A stretch of DNA of 64,000 nt from JBEGHD01 sp049334165 (GCA_049334165.1 JBEGHD010000008.1), one strand, 5' to 3'; counted from the stretch's first letter, positions 1 through 8,236 are shown. The notes: generated from the sequence alone by a model not told the origin. Numbers and translations: made by a program.

Positions 1-721
1 CAAAAAAAGCAGATTCGGTACTGTCGGCAATTCGAGCCTTGTTCTCATCCGTGTCTTTGGCAATTAATCGATCAATTACAATACAGATTTCATCTTTCGA
101 ACCAATTTCTTTCTCTACTCCGTCTTCAATTCTCTTTACCTCTCCTTTGTGCCAAATTCTAACAAACCCTTGTTGTGAGAGTATTTTGAGTTGGTCCTTT
201 AATGATCTATCTGACTTGCGATGGAGTGGAGCCAGAATCAGGAGTTTGGTGCCCTCTTCTAAATTAAGGATAGCATCCTGAACATCCTCAACCCGGTGTC
301 GTTTAACTTCTTTGCCGGAAACAGGAGAAATGGTTTTGCCCACTCTGGCAAAAAGCAATTTCAGGTAGTCGTAAACTTCTGTGGTTGTTCCAACTGTAGA
401 GCGACTACTTCTTGACACGACTTTCTGCTCGATTGCAATTGCTGGAGATATTCCTTTGATGTAGTCCACCTCTGGCTTGTCGAGCCTGCCCAAAAACTGG
501 CGAGCGTAAGAAGAAAGGCTTTCTACATATCGCCTTTGACCTTCGGCATAGAGCGTGTCAAAGGCCAAAGACGATTTTCCCGATCCAGAAAGACCGGTAA
601 TCACTACAAATTGATTTCTCGGTATGGCAACGGACACATTCTTGAGATTGTGTACCCGAGCATTTTTTATGATGATGTTTTTCCGGGGATCTAACTGATC
701 TACAGACGATTTTTCGTGCAA
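1..721 (-). CDS. uvrA: Excinuclease ABC subunit A (UvrA), 5' part only
   Basis: N-terminal 240 residues of UvrA, the damage-recognition ATPase of nucleotide excision repair; the rest lies beyond the left edge. The translation shows the first ABC Walker A (GLSGSGKSS), the conserved stretch YAEGQRRYVESLSSYARQFL, and RSTVGTTTEVYDYLRLLFAR-like sequence (here YDYLKLLFAR). No ATG or GTG lies in frame upstream before the reading frame loses similarity. The best start is TTG at 721, preceded by AGGAG at a normal distance, which is unusual because most genes here lack a Shine-Dalgarno sequence. It is divergent from the ECF sigma factor gene. Identity is certain; the exact start is inferred. Confidence 0.95.
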   Translation of the reverse strand, partial: MHEKSSVDQLDPRKNIIIKNARVHNLKNVSVAIPRNQFVVITGLSGSGKSSLAFDTLYAEGQRRYVESLSSYARQFLGRLDKPEVDYIKGISPAIAIEQKVVSRSSRSTVGTTTEVYDYLKLLFARVGKTISPVSGKEVKRHRVEDVQDAILNLEEGTKLLILAPLHRKSDRSLKDQLKILSQQGFVRIWHKGEVKRIEDGVEKEIGSKDEICIVIDRLIAKDTDENKARIADSTESAFF

Positions 722-975
722 CTCTTTTTCTCCTTTTTGAGTATTCGTAATGAGTTCAAAATTAAAATGATTTGACTTTTTAAATTGTTTTTCTTTATAT
801 TTGTTTTAGCAGCGACTGGAATTACCTTCGCTCTACAGTGAAAAGAAAAAATTTGTCTGGGCGCTTTTGCCCAAATTCCATCACCAAAAAATAGGAGATT
901 AGATATAGCAAAAACTCTACTCAACAAAAGTTTACGTACGATTAAGTATTGAATTTTAATTAAAGGGAGGGTTTT

Positions 976-1566
976 ATGCACTTATCTAATGAAGTTTCAG
1001 ACCGCGTATTGGTACGCCAATATTTGGATGGAGATGACAGAGCTTTTGAACAGCTCGTTTCAAAACACAAAAATGCCATCTACACGAAAGTGTTCATGAT
1101 GGTAAGAGATCAGGATATCGCTGAAGATATCTTTCAGGATACCTTTATCAAGGTGATCAACACACTCAAATCAGGACGATACAACGAAGAGGGTAAATTT
1201 TTGCCCTGGGTAATGCGAATTGCGCACAACCTAACGATAGATCATTTTCGCAAAAACAAGAAGATGCCTACCGTTAGAGGTGACGATGATTACGATGTAT
1301 TCGCGACCATCAGCCAAAGCGACATGCACATTGAAGATAAGATGGCCTGGGAGCAAATTCTGAGCGATGTGAAAGGATTAATCAAATATTTGCCAGACGA
1401 ACAGCAGCAGGTTGTAATGATGCGACACTATTATAAAATGAGTTTTAAGGAGATTTCCGAGAAGCTCGATATCAGCATTAACACTGCGCTGGGTAGAATG
1501 AGATACGCTCTGATTAACATGCGCAAACTGATTGATAAGCACGGTATCAGATTAACCATGTCATAA
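976..1566 (+). CDS. ECF-type RNA polymerase sigma factor
   Basis: A 196-residue sigma-70 family factor of the extracytoplasmic-function type. Region 2 (about residues 20-90) contains the typical DIAEDIFQDTFIKV and FLPWVMRIAHNLTIDHFRK segments; region 4 (about 135-185) contains LPDEQQQVVMMRHYYKMSF followed by a helix-turn-helix (EISEKLDISINTALGRMRYA). The ATG at 976 has a purine-rich AAAGGGAGGG upstream, so the start is well supported. No anti-sigma factor with a membrane segment follows; instead a 69-residue soluble protein gene lies 76 nt downstream. Its regulon cannot be read from the window. Confidence 0.95.
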   Translation: MHLSNEVSDRVLVRQYLDGDDRAFEQLVSKHKNAIYTKVFMMVRDQDIAEDIFQDTFIKVINTLKSGRYNEEGKFLPWVMRIAHNLTIDHFRKNKKMPTVRGDDDYDVFATISQSDMHIEDKMAWEQILSDVKGLIKYLPDEQQQVVMMRHYYKMSFKEISEKLDISINTALGRMRYALINMRKLIDKHGIRLTMS

Positions 1567-1642
1567 ATTTGTAGTTCGTTAACAATAAGGTAAGATCGCT
1601 TGTCGTTATAGCTGGGAAACCAATAAAAGTAACCACAAGCCT

Positions 1643-1852
1643 ATGAATGATTTTACTCTAGATGATTTAGCATCTTTCTCTCGTGAAGAAGATAGCTTTT
1701 ATCAAATTTTCAAAAACAAAGACATGGTAGAAATGCCGGAAGTGGAGCTGGAGCCCAGCGATGATGCTTTGAACAGGATTTTCGCGTACAACAAAGCAGT
1801 TAGCGTTCGCGAGTCTGAAAAAATGGACAGGATCAACATGGTCCTCAATTAA
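1643..1852 (+). CDS. Small acidic protein downstream of the sigma factor, unknown function
   Basis: A 69-residue soluble, acidic protein without signal peptide or membrane segment. The C-terminal half (ALNRIFAYNKAVSVRESEKM) resembles short proteins I recall beside this sigma factor in other Flavobacteriia, where an 'N-I-x-x-Y-[NS]-K-[AS]-[LV]-S-V' pattern recurs. Same direction as the sigma factor with a 76-nt gap and followed by a clear terminator, so probably co-transcribed. A role linked to the sigma factor is a guess from position only. Confidence 0.7.
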   Translation: MNDFTLDDLASFSREEDSFYQIFKNKDMVEMPEVELEPSDDALNRIFAYNKAVSVRESEKMDRINMVLN

Positions 1853-1870
1853 CCTCAAAAATTTAGCAGA

Positions 1871-1902
1871 AAAGCTCTTCCAGTTTTGGAAGGGCTTTTT
1901 TT
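1871..1902 (+). terminator. Bidirectional intrinsic terminator
   Basis: A 12-bp stem (AAAGCTCTTCCA with TGGAAGGGCTTT, one G-T pair), 4-nt loop, then a T-run on the plus strand. It lies between convergent genes, and the A-run on its left side serves as a T-run for the minus strand, whose gene stops at 1901. Confidence 0.85.
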
Positions 1903-3250
1903 ATTGCGCCATGCTTTCGTCCTTGAGAGGCACGACTCCTTTTAAGCCTCTTTTTTCGATATGGTGAAAAATGTGAGACTCTATAGTTTGAGAAGAGGTC
2001 ATGTGAATCAGAAAGGTCTCTGCTTCTTCTACACTGCGAATAGGAACGTCATTTTCGATGAAACCAATTCCTTTAAAATGTCCGCGTTCTATCAGAATAA
2101 ATGAGTGTTCGTCACTGCTTCTGCCTTTGCTTCTGAGTGCAAACGAACTTCGAGAATTATTTTCACCTTCCAGTGCCTCGTGTAGCTTTTTGTTGTGAAC
2201 CTCAGGTGTTGAATCGCTTGTGGCACTTACAGGAAGACCGCAAAATTCATAAGGAATATCGTGACGGTCGGCAAACCTGAAAAGCCAGTTGCGCGCTTCG
2301 AAAGCTGAGTGAAATCTTCTCACCGGTTGGTGAGACCTGCTCACTTTTTGAACCGCTAATCTGTAAAAGCCTTTTTGATCGAGATATTTGAAAACGCCAT
2401 ACTTTCCGGCCTGAGATTTTTGAGCGTAATTAAATTTTGGCCACAACCTTCTGATTTCATTGTCTTCAATGAGAAATGCGATCAGCTCTGTTCCTGTTAG
2501 TTGATAAGTGATGTCTCTAATTTCCCTGGCAAATGTCTGTCGTCTTGCACTTTTCATACCCCCGCTGAAGTGCGATCGCACGCGCTTCTTGATGTTTTTT
2601 GCCTTGCCGACATAAATTACTTTGCCACTACTGTCGTGGAAATAATAAACTCCAGGCGATTCTGGCAATGCATGATAAATGGATTTGTCCAGGTTTTGTG
2701 GGAGAAAGTGATCTCCAGACCCGCGCTTTAGAGCTTTCTCAATTTCTCCGTGTTCATCATTTTGCAGAAGCTGGGTGAAGAGTTCGCTTGTTGCGCGAGT
2801 GTCTCCTAGAGCGCGGTGAGGCGCCTCGTTGTTGATCTCCCGTTGTCGGCACAAGTTGGAGAGACTGTAAGATCGGTATCCGGGAAATATTTTCCTGCTG
2901 AGTCGCACGGTGCACAGTTTCGATCGGTTCCATCGTATACCTTCGAGCTCAAAAGCTTTCTTTATGAAAGAGTAATCAAAATGAACATTGTGAGCTACAA
3001 AAACGGCATCTTTCGTGAACTCGTCAATCTCCTTAGCCAATTCAGAAAACGAAGGAGCGTCTTCTACCATTTCGTTCGTGATTCCTGTCAATCTGGTAAT
3101 GTGATAGGGAATCGGTTTATCTGGGTTCACTAAACTGTGCCATTCGTCTATCACTTTTTCACCATTGTGAAGACAAATAGCTATCTCGGTGATGGTGTGG
3201 CCGCTTGCGTAGCTTCCCGTTGTTTCTATGTCGGTAATTGCGAATATCAT
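1901..3250 (-). CDS. DnaQ-type DEDDh exonuclease fused to a GIY-YIG (UvrC-like) nuclease domain
   Basis: A 449-residue two-nuclease fusion. Residues about 1-165 form a DEDDh 3'-5' exonuclease as in DNA polymerase III epsilon: DIETTG (motif I, residues 7-12), HNVHFD (motif II) and HRALGDT (motif III with the catalytic His). Residues about 190-275 form a GIY-YIG domain of the UvrC N-terminal type: GVYYFHDSSGKVIYVGKAKN followed by an Arg-containing helix. The C-terminal about 170 residues match no domain I recognise. It has no helix-hairpin-helix or RNase H-like UvrC C-terminus, so it is not UvrC itself; Cho-like single-incision repair is a plausible role. Start ATG at 3250 gives the expected N-terminus of the exonuclease fold. 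Confidence 0.9.
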   Translation of the reverse strand: MIFAITDIETTGSYASGHTITEIAICLHNGEKVIDEWHSLVNPDKPIPYHITRLTGITNEMVEDAPSFSELAKEIDEFTKDAVFVAHNVHFDYSFIKKAFELEGIRWNRSKLCTVRLSRKIFPGYRSYSLSNLCRQREINNEAPHRALGDTRATSELFTQLLQNDEHGEIEKALKRGSGDHFLPQNLDKSIYHALPESPGVYYFHDSSGKVIYVGKAKNIKKRVRSHFSGGMKSARRQTFAREIRDITYQLTGTELIAFLIEDNEIRRLWPKFNYAQKSQAGKYGVFKYLDQKGFYRLAVQKVSRSHQPVRRFHSAFEARNWLFRFADRHDIPYEFCGLPVSATSDSTPEVHNKKLHEALEGENNSRSSFALRSKGRSSDEHSFILIERGHFKGIGFIENDVPIRSVEEAETFLIHMTSSQTIESHIFHHIEKRGLKGVVPLKDESMAQ

Positions 3251-3340
3251 TTCTCAAAAAGAGCTCCTTACTCCGTAACCTATTTGCGATGTGATTGAAA
3301 ATATTGCAAATTCGGCAAGATTTCAATCAAACTTTTAGCG

Positions 3341-4189
3341 ATGTTTCAAAAAGGATTTTTTCGACTAACTCTTTGCCTCTTAGTTTTCCTCGCAGCTTGT
3401 GACTCAGACACTGATAAAAAGTCTTCTGGAAACAAGAAGGAAGTAGACAAAGATACTGAACAGTCAGAACCCAAACCAACTGAAAAGGGTGATGCTGAAG
3501 CAGCGCAAGAAAAGCAAGAATCGGTCGAAGAGAAGCCATCCAAACCGCTCTACCCGAGGCTCAACGATGAAAATGCCGAGGAGTTCCTGAGAGAATACGG
3601 CAAGGATCATCCTCAAACGCGTGTTCTGATCCAAACCAATTACGGAGATATCACAGTGAAGCTCTACGAGGACACTCCTCTTCATCGAGCAAACTTCCTT
3701 TACCTAATTGAAAGAGGCTATTACGATCCGGTCGAGATTACGCGAATCATCGATGAATTCATGATTCAGGGAGGAAACTCGCAGGACAGCAAACCTTCGG
3801 ACATGCGATACCTGATTGGAAAGTACACGATCCCATCTGAGTTCAGGCTTCACCACATTCACAAAAAAGGAGCACTGGCAATGTCCCGCAATTATGAGGA
3901 CAATCCAGAAAAAAGGTCGTCAGCCTACAATTTTTATCTCGTTGACGGCAGAAAAATAGGCGATATGGGTTTATTCAATGCCGAAAAGCAAAGAGGTGAG
4001 AAGTACTCCGAAAAGCAGGAAGAGATTTACAGAACCGTTGGGGGCGCAGCTCACCTCGATTACGAGCACACAGTCTTTGGTGAAGTAGTAGACGGAATGG
4101 AAGTGGTAGAGGAAATATCACAGCTCAGGACTGATAAAGCAGACTGGCCGATCAAGCTGGTGGAAGTGAGAATGAAGGTGCTCGATTAA
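3341..4189 (+). CDS. Cyclophilin-type peptidyl-prolyl isomerase lipoprotein
   Basis: A 282-residue protein with a lipoprotein signal ending in LAAC (Cys about residue 20), then a charged linker of about 50 residues rich in Lys/Glu/Ser, then a cyclophilin domain from about residue 85. The domain starts with VLIQTNYGDITVKLYEDTP, has the catalytic Arg context ITRIIDEFMIQGGN and the later ALAMSR segment. A charged insert of about 40 residues (EKQRGEKYSEKQEEIYR) interrupts the canonical fold before the final HTVFGEVVDGMEVV strand. Predicted to fold proline-containing proteins in the periplasm while anchored by lipid. Followed 29 nt later by a beta-barrel gene, possibly co-transcribed. Confidence 0.9.
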   Translation: MFQKGFFRLTLCLLVFLAACDSDTDKKSSGNKKEVDKDTEQSEPKPTEKGDAEAAQEKQESVEEKPSKPLYPRLNDENAEEFLREYGKDHPQTRVLIQTNYGDITVKLYEDTPLHRANFLYLIERGYYDPVEITRIIDEFMIQGGNSQDSKPSDMRYLIGKYTIPSEFRLHHIHKKGALAMSRNYEDNPEKRSSAYNFYLVDGRKIGDMGLFNAEKQRGEKYSEKQEEIYRTVGGAAHLDYEHTVFGEVVDGMEVVEEISQLRTDKADWPIKLVEVRMKVLD

Positions 4190-4218
4190 TTCTTATTTTT
4201 GAACAAACCCACAAAGAG

Positions 4219-5163
4219 ATGAAAAGATCGATTCAGGTAAATTTTGCTGCTGTGCTGTTGATGTTGTTTTCAGTGACTCTTGCCAGGGCGCAAAGCGTTA
4301 ATGGAAACTCTGCGGTTATTCCGATTTACCAGGGAGGTGAAGATGAGTTTGATCCTGAAGAAAGAAATGGATTCAGCATTGGACTCACCATGGGGATGTA
4401 TTTCGCCAATAAGAAAAGCGCTCAGTTTTACAACGGTGCTTGCCAGAATCAACTCGAAGATAACATTGCTAGGTGTTATGATATCGCTACCAGGTTGACT
4501 CCAATTCAGAATGGCGGAACTTTAAGCTCTAATGCCTACAACGATATTCTCGATCACTATGGAGCTTCTGGAGGTTACCTGGAGTTTCCCAGAGATATGC
4601 ATCCAGCAAATATGCGCTATCGACCATCTTTCATGTACGGCCTGCAGGTGAAGTACAATTTTAATTACACCAGTGGGCTGGTATTCGCCTTAAATGTCAC
4701 TAATCTCAAAACGGTTGATGTTTACACTGTGAATATCGTAGGTGCTTCTCCAGAGCAAAACGAACAGAATAACATTCAAGTACTGGACATTAATGGTACT
4801 GAAGATCGTTTTCACATGACACTGGGTTACAGAACTGGTTTTGAGACCGGGCCAAACGCCAATTTCTTTTTTGAGGGTGGTGGAACCTTATTGGGAACAA
4901 GAGTAAAGTCGAATGAAATTTTCATTGCAGAACGATCCTACGAGCTTTTCATTGGAATCGATAATCCCAATCAGGCTCCTCAGCAATACAATCCTCGCAC
5001 AGAGGTAGGGATTGGCTTTTACGGAGCAATGGGTTGGGAGATGTTCTTCAATGACCGTTACGAAGTAGAACTTGGTGGAAGAATTTCAAGAGATCCAGTG
5101 AAGATGGGAACCTATGAAGAAGCGCTCTTCAGTTCTCAGATTTACCTCACTTTCTCCATCTAA
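4219..5163 (+). CDS. Secreted outer-membrane beta-barrel-like protein, unknown function
   Basis: A 314-residue protein with a Sec signal peptide (cleavage near ARA-QS, about residue 24). The mature part alternates aromatic and polar residues in strands such as YGLQVKYNFNYTSGLVFALN and ends with an outer-membrane-style aromatic C-terminus (SSQIYLTFSI). Cys residues cluster at about 73-90. I recognise no named family; an outer-membrane barrel is inferred from strand pattern and C-terminus. It lies 29 nt after the cyclophilin lipoprotein in the same direction. Confidence 0.75.
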   Translation: MKRSIQVNFAAVLLMLFSVTLARAQSVNGNSAVIPIYQGGEDEFDPEERNGFSIGLTMGMYFANKKSAQFYNGACQNQLEDNIARCYDIATRLTPIQNGGTLSSNAYNDILDHYGASGGYLEFPRDMHPANMRYRPSFMYGLQVKYNFNYTSGLVFALNVTNLKTVDVYTVNIVGASPEQNEQNNIQVLDINGTEDRFHMTLGYRTGFETGPNANFFFEGGGTLLGTRVKSNEIFIAERSYELFIGIDNPNQAPQQYNPRTEVGIGFYGAMGWEMFFNDRYEVELGGRISRDPVKMGTYEEALFSSQIYLTFSI

Positions 5164-5177
5164 CCGTAGTAGCTACA

Positions 5178-5275
5178 AAATAAAACCGGCTCCAGTTGGG
5201 GGACTGAAGCCGGCTCGTAAACCTTAACCAAAATGATACTAACTAACTCAAATTCTTTCTTTGAAGAAGAATCTG
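5178..5275 (-). ncRNA. Candidate small RNA ending in an intrinsic terminator
   Basis: On the minus strand a perfect TAnnTTTG box (TATCTTTG, 5287-5280) is followed after about 65 nt by a strong hairpin (5186-5213; CCGGCT/AGCCGG plus CAGT/ACTG around a C-rich loop) and then TTTTATTTT. No minus-strand gene runs into this hairpin: the genes on both sides read plus. The T-run is only on the minus side, so it does not fit as a terminator of the plus-strand barrel gene. This supports a transcript of about 100 nt. No family is recognised; transcription is inferred. Confidence 0.4.
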
Positions 5276-5279
5276 ATAT

Positions 5280-5287
5280 CAAAGATA
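5280..5287 (-). promoter_or_regulatory. -7 box TATCTTTG for the candidate small RNA
   Basis: Perfect match to the Bacteroidota -7 element TAnnTTTG on the minus strand; upstream T-rich TTTTA lies about 17 nt away as a weak -33. Nothing else on the minus strand nearby needs a promoter. Confidence 0.4.
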
Positions 5288-5388
5288 GGTGGCTGCTTTC
5301 GGTTAAAAGGCCTCAAATTGACTTGCGGTATCAAAAATGAAACGAACGGTCAGACTTAATGATTTAATGCAAATTCAAAACTGAGCAA

Positions 5389-5913
5389 ATGAGTCACACA
5401 ACAAACAGAAATAAAGCTCCAGAGTATTATCTCAGATACATTGAACTGGCAAATGCAAAGCAAATGACAGTTGAGGAGCTTCTGAGTGATGGGGAGCGTG
5501 AGTGGCAACAGTTGTTTCAGAACATCGATGATGAGGCAGCAGAAAAACCTTATGCAGATGGGAAGTGGAGTTTAAAAGAGCTTATTCAACACGTGATTGA
5601 TGTTGAGCGAGTGATGAGCTACCGAGCCCTGATGTTCGCCAGAGGCACTGAAAAACGCCTGGTTGGTTTTGATCACGATCAGTTCGTTAGCAGATCGAAT
5701 GCAAACAATCGAACCTTGCTCAATTTAATGGAGGAGTCTGCAGTGGTGAGGAGCTCGACTATTCATCTCTTCAAAAGTTTCTCTCAGCAGATGCTCGAAA
5801 AAGAAGGGCACTTTAGCGATAACGATGCTACAGCATCTGTGGAAGCACTTGGCTATATCATTGCCGGCCATCAACTCCATCACATGAAGGTGGTTCAGGA
5901 AAAGTATTTGTAA
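5389..5913 (+). CDS. DinB-fold protein (DinB_2 type)
   Basis: A 174-residue four-helix-bundle protein of the DinB/YfiT superfamily. The metal-ligand histidines expected for the fold are present: LIQHVIDVERV (about residue 67) and the C-terminal GHQLHHMKVVQ (about 162-166). The middle segment FDHDQFVSRSNANNR is typical of the Bacteroidota DinB subgroup. Function of this branch is not known; related proteins include metal-dependent thiol transferases and hydrolases. No signal peptide, so cytoplasmic. Followed by its own terminator. Confidence 0.85.
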   Translation: MSHTTNRNKAPEYYLRYIELANAKQMTVEELLSDGEREWQQLFQNIDDEAAEKPYADGKWSLKELIQHVIDVERVMSYRALMFARGTEKRLVGFDHDQFVSRSNANNRTLLNLMEESAVVRSSTIHLFKSFSQQMLEKEGHFSDNDATASVEALGYIIAGHQLHHMKVVQEKYL

Positions 5914-5917
5914 ATAA

Positions 5918-5947
5918 AAAACCCCGACATTTTCATGTCAGGGTTTT
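5918..5947 (+). terminator. Intrinsic terminator after the DinB gene
   Basis: AAAACCC and GACAT pair with ATGTC and GGGTTTT around a 4-nt loop, with one C-A mismatch in the stem. It lies 5 nt after the DinB stop codon and upstream of the tRNA's 3' end, so it could stop transcription from both sides. Confidence 0.75.
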
Positions 5948-6012
5948 CAGTTTCCTGGTTTTTTACAGAAGCACCGAACTGTTGCTCGGCACTCTTGCTC
6001 CAAACTGTTTTG

Positions 6013-6086
6013 TGACTCCGCTAGGATTCAAACCTAGGACCTCTTGAGCCGTAATCAAGTGCTCTATTCAGCTGAGCTACGGAGCC
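6013..6086 (-). tRNA. tRNA-Arg (anticodon ACG)
   Basis: 74-nt cloverleaf on the minus strand: acceptor GGCTCCG pairs with CGGAGTC (one G-U), D-arm AGCTCAGCTGAATAGAGC, anticodon stem CTTGA/TCAAG with loop TTACGGC giving anticodon ACG, and T-arm CCTAGGTTTGAATCCTAGC... with GGTTTGAATCC-like loop. Discriminator base is A; the 3' CCA is not encoded, the next bases being CAA. Confidence 0.96.
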
Positions 6087-6236
6087 ATTTCGATCTCTAT
6101 CGCTTTAGAGATGCCCGTTGATTTTCTCAAACGGGGCGCAAATATATAAATTCCTTTTTATTCCAAACCAATTTTTATTGGCAATTCAATGCTCAATTGA
6201 TTACCAAATCTTGAGAAACTTTGTCACATCCCTTTC

Positions 6237-6244
6237 TATCTTTG
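6237..6244 (+). promoter_or_regulatory. -7 box TATCTTTG directly before the Smr gene
   Basis: Perfect TAnnTTTG box whose last base is 4 nt before the ATG at 6249. A TTG lies 23 nt upstream (6211-6213) as a possible -33. The predicted transcript starts at or within a few bases of the ATG. Confidence 0.6.
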
Positions 6245-6248
6245 CCTC

Positions 6249-6839
6249 ATGAATTTTAAAGCAGGGGATCACGTAAGGTTTTTGGACGAAGAAGGACAGG
6301 CCATTGTAAAATCGGTTATTGATAGCAAGACAGTTTTGATTGAAGACGAAACAGGTTTTGATTACGAGATAGATGCGGCCAAGCTGGTGAAGACTGCTTC
6401 TCCCGATGAAGAAAATGGAAAGTACGAGCAGGTGCAGCCAGACATAAGAAATGTTCTGGAAAGAAACCTCGATGAAAGTGCAGCCAAAAAGGCGAGTGAC
6501 GACTTCAAGGTGAAGTATAAAAGACCGACAGCATCGCCAAAGCGTAAGGGCGAGTTTATGGAGGTCGACCTGCACATTCACGAAATTCGAGAGCAGAGTA
6601 GTGGGATGAGCAATTCAGAAATTGTGCAGATACAGATGGATCACTTCAATCGCATGATGCGCATGGCTAAGCAAAAGCGCCTTGACAGAATCATTTTTAT
6701 CCATGGAGTGGGCAAGGGTGTGCTGCGCATGGAAATTAGAAATGCTCTGGCCAACTATTTTCCCGAATGTACTTTTCACGATGCTCCTTATACCGAATAT
6801 GGTTATGGAGCCACAGAGGTGATTTTGCGAAAAGTCTAG
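6249..6839 (+). CDS. Smr-domain protein (MutS2 C-terminal-like)
   Basis: A 196-residue cytoplasmic protein. Residues 1-55 form a small beta domain (AGDHVRFLDEEGQAIVKSV) as in Bacteroidota DUF2027/Smr proteins; a charged linker follows; residues about 100-196 are an Smr domain with the signature DLHIHE and the glycine-rich IHGVGKGVLR. Stand-alone Smr domains act on nucleic acids, some as nicking or RNA endonucleases in ribosome rescue; the specific role here is not known. It starts 4 nt after a -7 promoter box, suggesting a leaderless mRNA. Confidence 0.9.
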   Translation: MNFKAGDHVRFLDEEGQAIVKSVIDSKTVLIEDETGFDYEIDAAKLVKTASPDEENGKYEQVQPDIRNVLERNLDESAAKKASDDFKVKYKRPTASPKRKGEFMEVDLHIHEIREQSSGMSNSEIVQIQMDHFNRMMRMAKQKRLDRIIFIHGVGKGVLRMEIRNALANYFPECTFHDAPYTEYGYGATEVILRKV

Positions 6840-6840
6840 T

Positions 6841-7722
6841 TCATCGTCTTCTTTCTGGCCTTGGATCGAGATAAGGTCGACTGTCGGGTCCCTGTCGGAC
6901 GTCCACATTCGATTCGAGCGTCCATTTACCTTTATCCAGCTGAAGAGCATCGAAAGTGAGGTCAGGACCATAAAAAGCGTAGTTTCCTTCCATGCCGCCA
7001 CTGCGGGGAGCCAGGTGGTCAAAAATGATTCGCTCTTTTCGGGGATAGAACTTCAGCGACATCGACACTTCATTTGCGTATTCGAAAATCACGCGCTTCT
7101 GCACTCCGTTTTCCAAGTGAAAAACCGATGCCCCAAATCGAGGTTCATTTCTGGAATCGAAGCTCAACACTTCAATAAATTTCCTGTTAGTGATACCGTC
7201 TTTGCCGTCCCAGCCCAACAGCACGTAGTAATCTTTTCTGCCGCGGTCCATCTCAATGATGTTGTAGTAGAGCGCGCCATACCACTCGTCAGCTCTCAGG
7301 GTGCGGTTTTTTAAATTTGAAGGAGGTCGGTTGGATTTTTCGAGCTGTACCCAACTCAACTCGCCATCGGTGGAATCATCTTTAATCAACAAGAAAGCTT
7401 CGTAGCTGTGAAGGGCATCTTCAAGCGGAATGTTCCAGTTGAAAATCCTGAAACGCTCATCTGGAGAGGTCAACACTTGCATTCCCTGAATCCTTTCAAA
7501 CGGATAATCAAAAAATCCAGGTTCGTTCCAGTTGTCGTTGAGCAACATTTTGCACGAGTCACTTGCTGCAATTCTTTCGTCTACATTGTCCGAGCTACCA
7601 ATAACCTCTTGGTAGTAATTGAGTTGATTTTCGATTGCTGAAAAATCTCCTTCTTTCTGAGCCGAAATGCCCGAAACAGAGATTAGTGAAAGACAGAAAA
7701 GTGCAAAAGAAATGCTTCTCAT
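6841..7722 (-). CDS. Secreted protein of unknown function
   Basis: A 293-residue protein with a Sec signal peptide (MRSISFALFCLSLISVSGISA, cut before QKE). The mature part has many aromatic and charged residues and the conserved-looking segments WYGALYYNIIE, YYVLLGWDGKDG and IFDHLAPRSGGMEGNYAFYG. I recall similar secreted proteins in Flavobacteriales without a known function. No catalytic motif is obvious. Convergent with the Smr gene, with stop codons 1 nt apart. Confidence 0.8.
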   Translation of the reverse strand: MRSISFALFCLSLISVSGISAQKEGDFSAIENQLNYYQEVIGSSDNVDERIAASDSCKMLLNDNWNEPGFFDYPFERIQGMQVLTSPDERFRIFNWNIPLEDALHSYEAFLLIKDDSTDGELSWVQLEKSNRPPSNLKNRTLRADEWYGALYYNIIEMDRGRKDYYVLLGWDGKDGITNRKFIEVLSFDSRNEPRFGASVFHLENGVQKRVIFEYANEVSMSLKFYPRKERIIFDHLAPRSGGMEGNYAFYGPDLTFDALQLDKGKWTLESNVDVRQGPDSRPYLDPRPERRR

Positions 7723-7793
7723 CGATTGTTATTTGTTTGTGCAAGCTAACGAAAGAAAATTCGAAATCATTGTTCAAAAATATTGCCACAAAA

Positions 7794-7827
7794 AAAGTCG
7801 TCCTCAGCAAAGAGAACGACTTTCTTT
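7794..7827 (-). terminator. Intrinsic terminator of the ferredoxin gene
   Basis: AAAGTCGT/ACGACTTT plus CTC/GAG stem around a 6-nt loop; read on the minus strand it ends in a 7-T run. It follows the ferredoxin stop codon by about 30 nt. Confidence 0.8.
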
Positions 7828-7853
7828 AAAAGTTTTATAACGATGGGAATCCC

Positions 7854-8201
7854 TTAGAGATGCATGAACTCTTTCTTAGCGAGGAGCTCCTCTTCAGATT
7901 CTCTGTGGTCTGGATCGTCTACACAGCAATCAACCGGGCAAACTGCAGCGCACTGAGGTTCATCGTGAAACCCAACACACTCGGTACATTTATCTGTCAC
8001 GATGTAGTACACGTCCATGTCTACAGGATCGTTCTCCGCATCGGCATCTATATCTGTTCCGTCCAGTTTTTTTGCTCTTCCCTTCAGGCCGGTTCCATCG
8101 CTGTATTTCCACTCCATGCCTCCTTCGTAAATCGCGTTGTTGGGGCATTCCGGCTCACATGCACCGCAATTGATGCATTCGTCTGTAATCATTATTGCCA
8201 T
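7854..8201 (-). CDS. 4Fe-4S dicluster ferredoxin
   Basis: A 115-residue bacterial ferredoxin with two 4Fe-4S sites: CINCGACEPEC near the N-terminus (residues about 9-19) and CTECVGFHDEPQCAAVC in the second half, with a longer Bacteroidota-type insert between and the ending PVDCCVDD. The start MAIMITDECINC at 8201 matches the usual ferredoxin N-terminus; the frame stays open for 27 more codons upstream but that stretch is not ferredoxin-like. A TATATTTG -7 box lies 35 nt upstream. Divergent from the acyl-CoA reductase gene, an arrangement I recall as common in the phylum. Confidence 0.95.
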   Translation of the reverse strand: MAIMITDECINCGACEPECPNNAIYEGGMEWKYSDGTGLKGRAKKLDGTDIDADAENDPVDMDVYYIVTDKCTECVGFHDEPQCAAVCPVDCCVDDPDHRESEEELLAKKEFMHL

Positions 8202-8236
8202 ATCACTGACTTTTTCTTTTGAGAGATTTACTTTTG

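Noticed and set aside
700..981. 93-codon minus-strand open frame upstream of uvrA
   Set aside because: It overlaps the uvrA 5' end in another frame and covers the promoter region of the sigma factor; no protein-like features.
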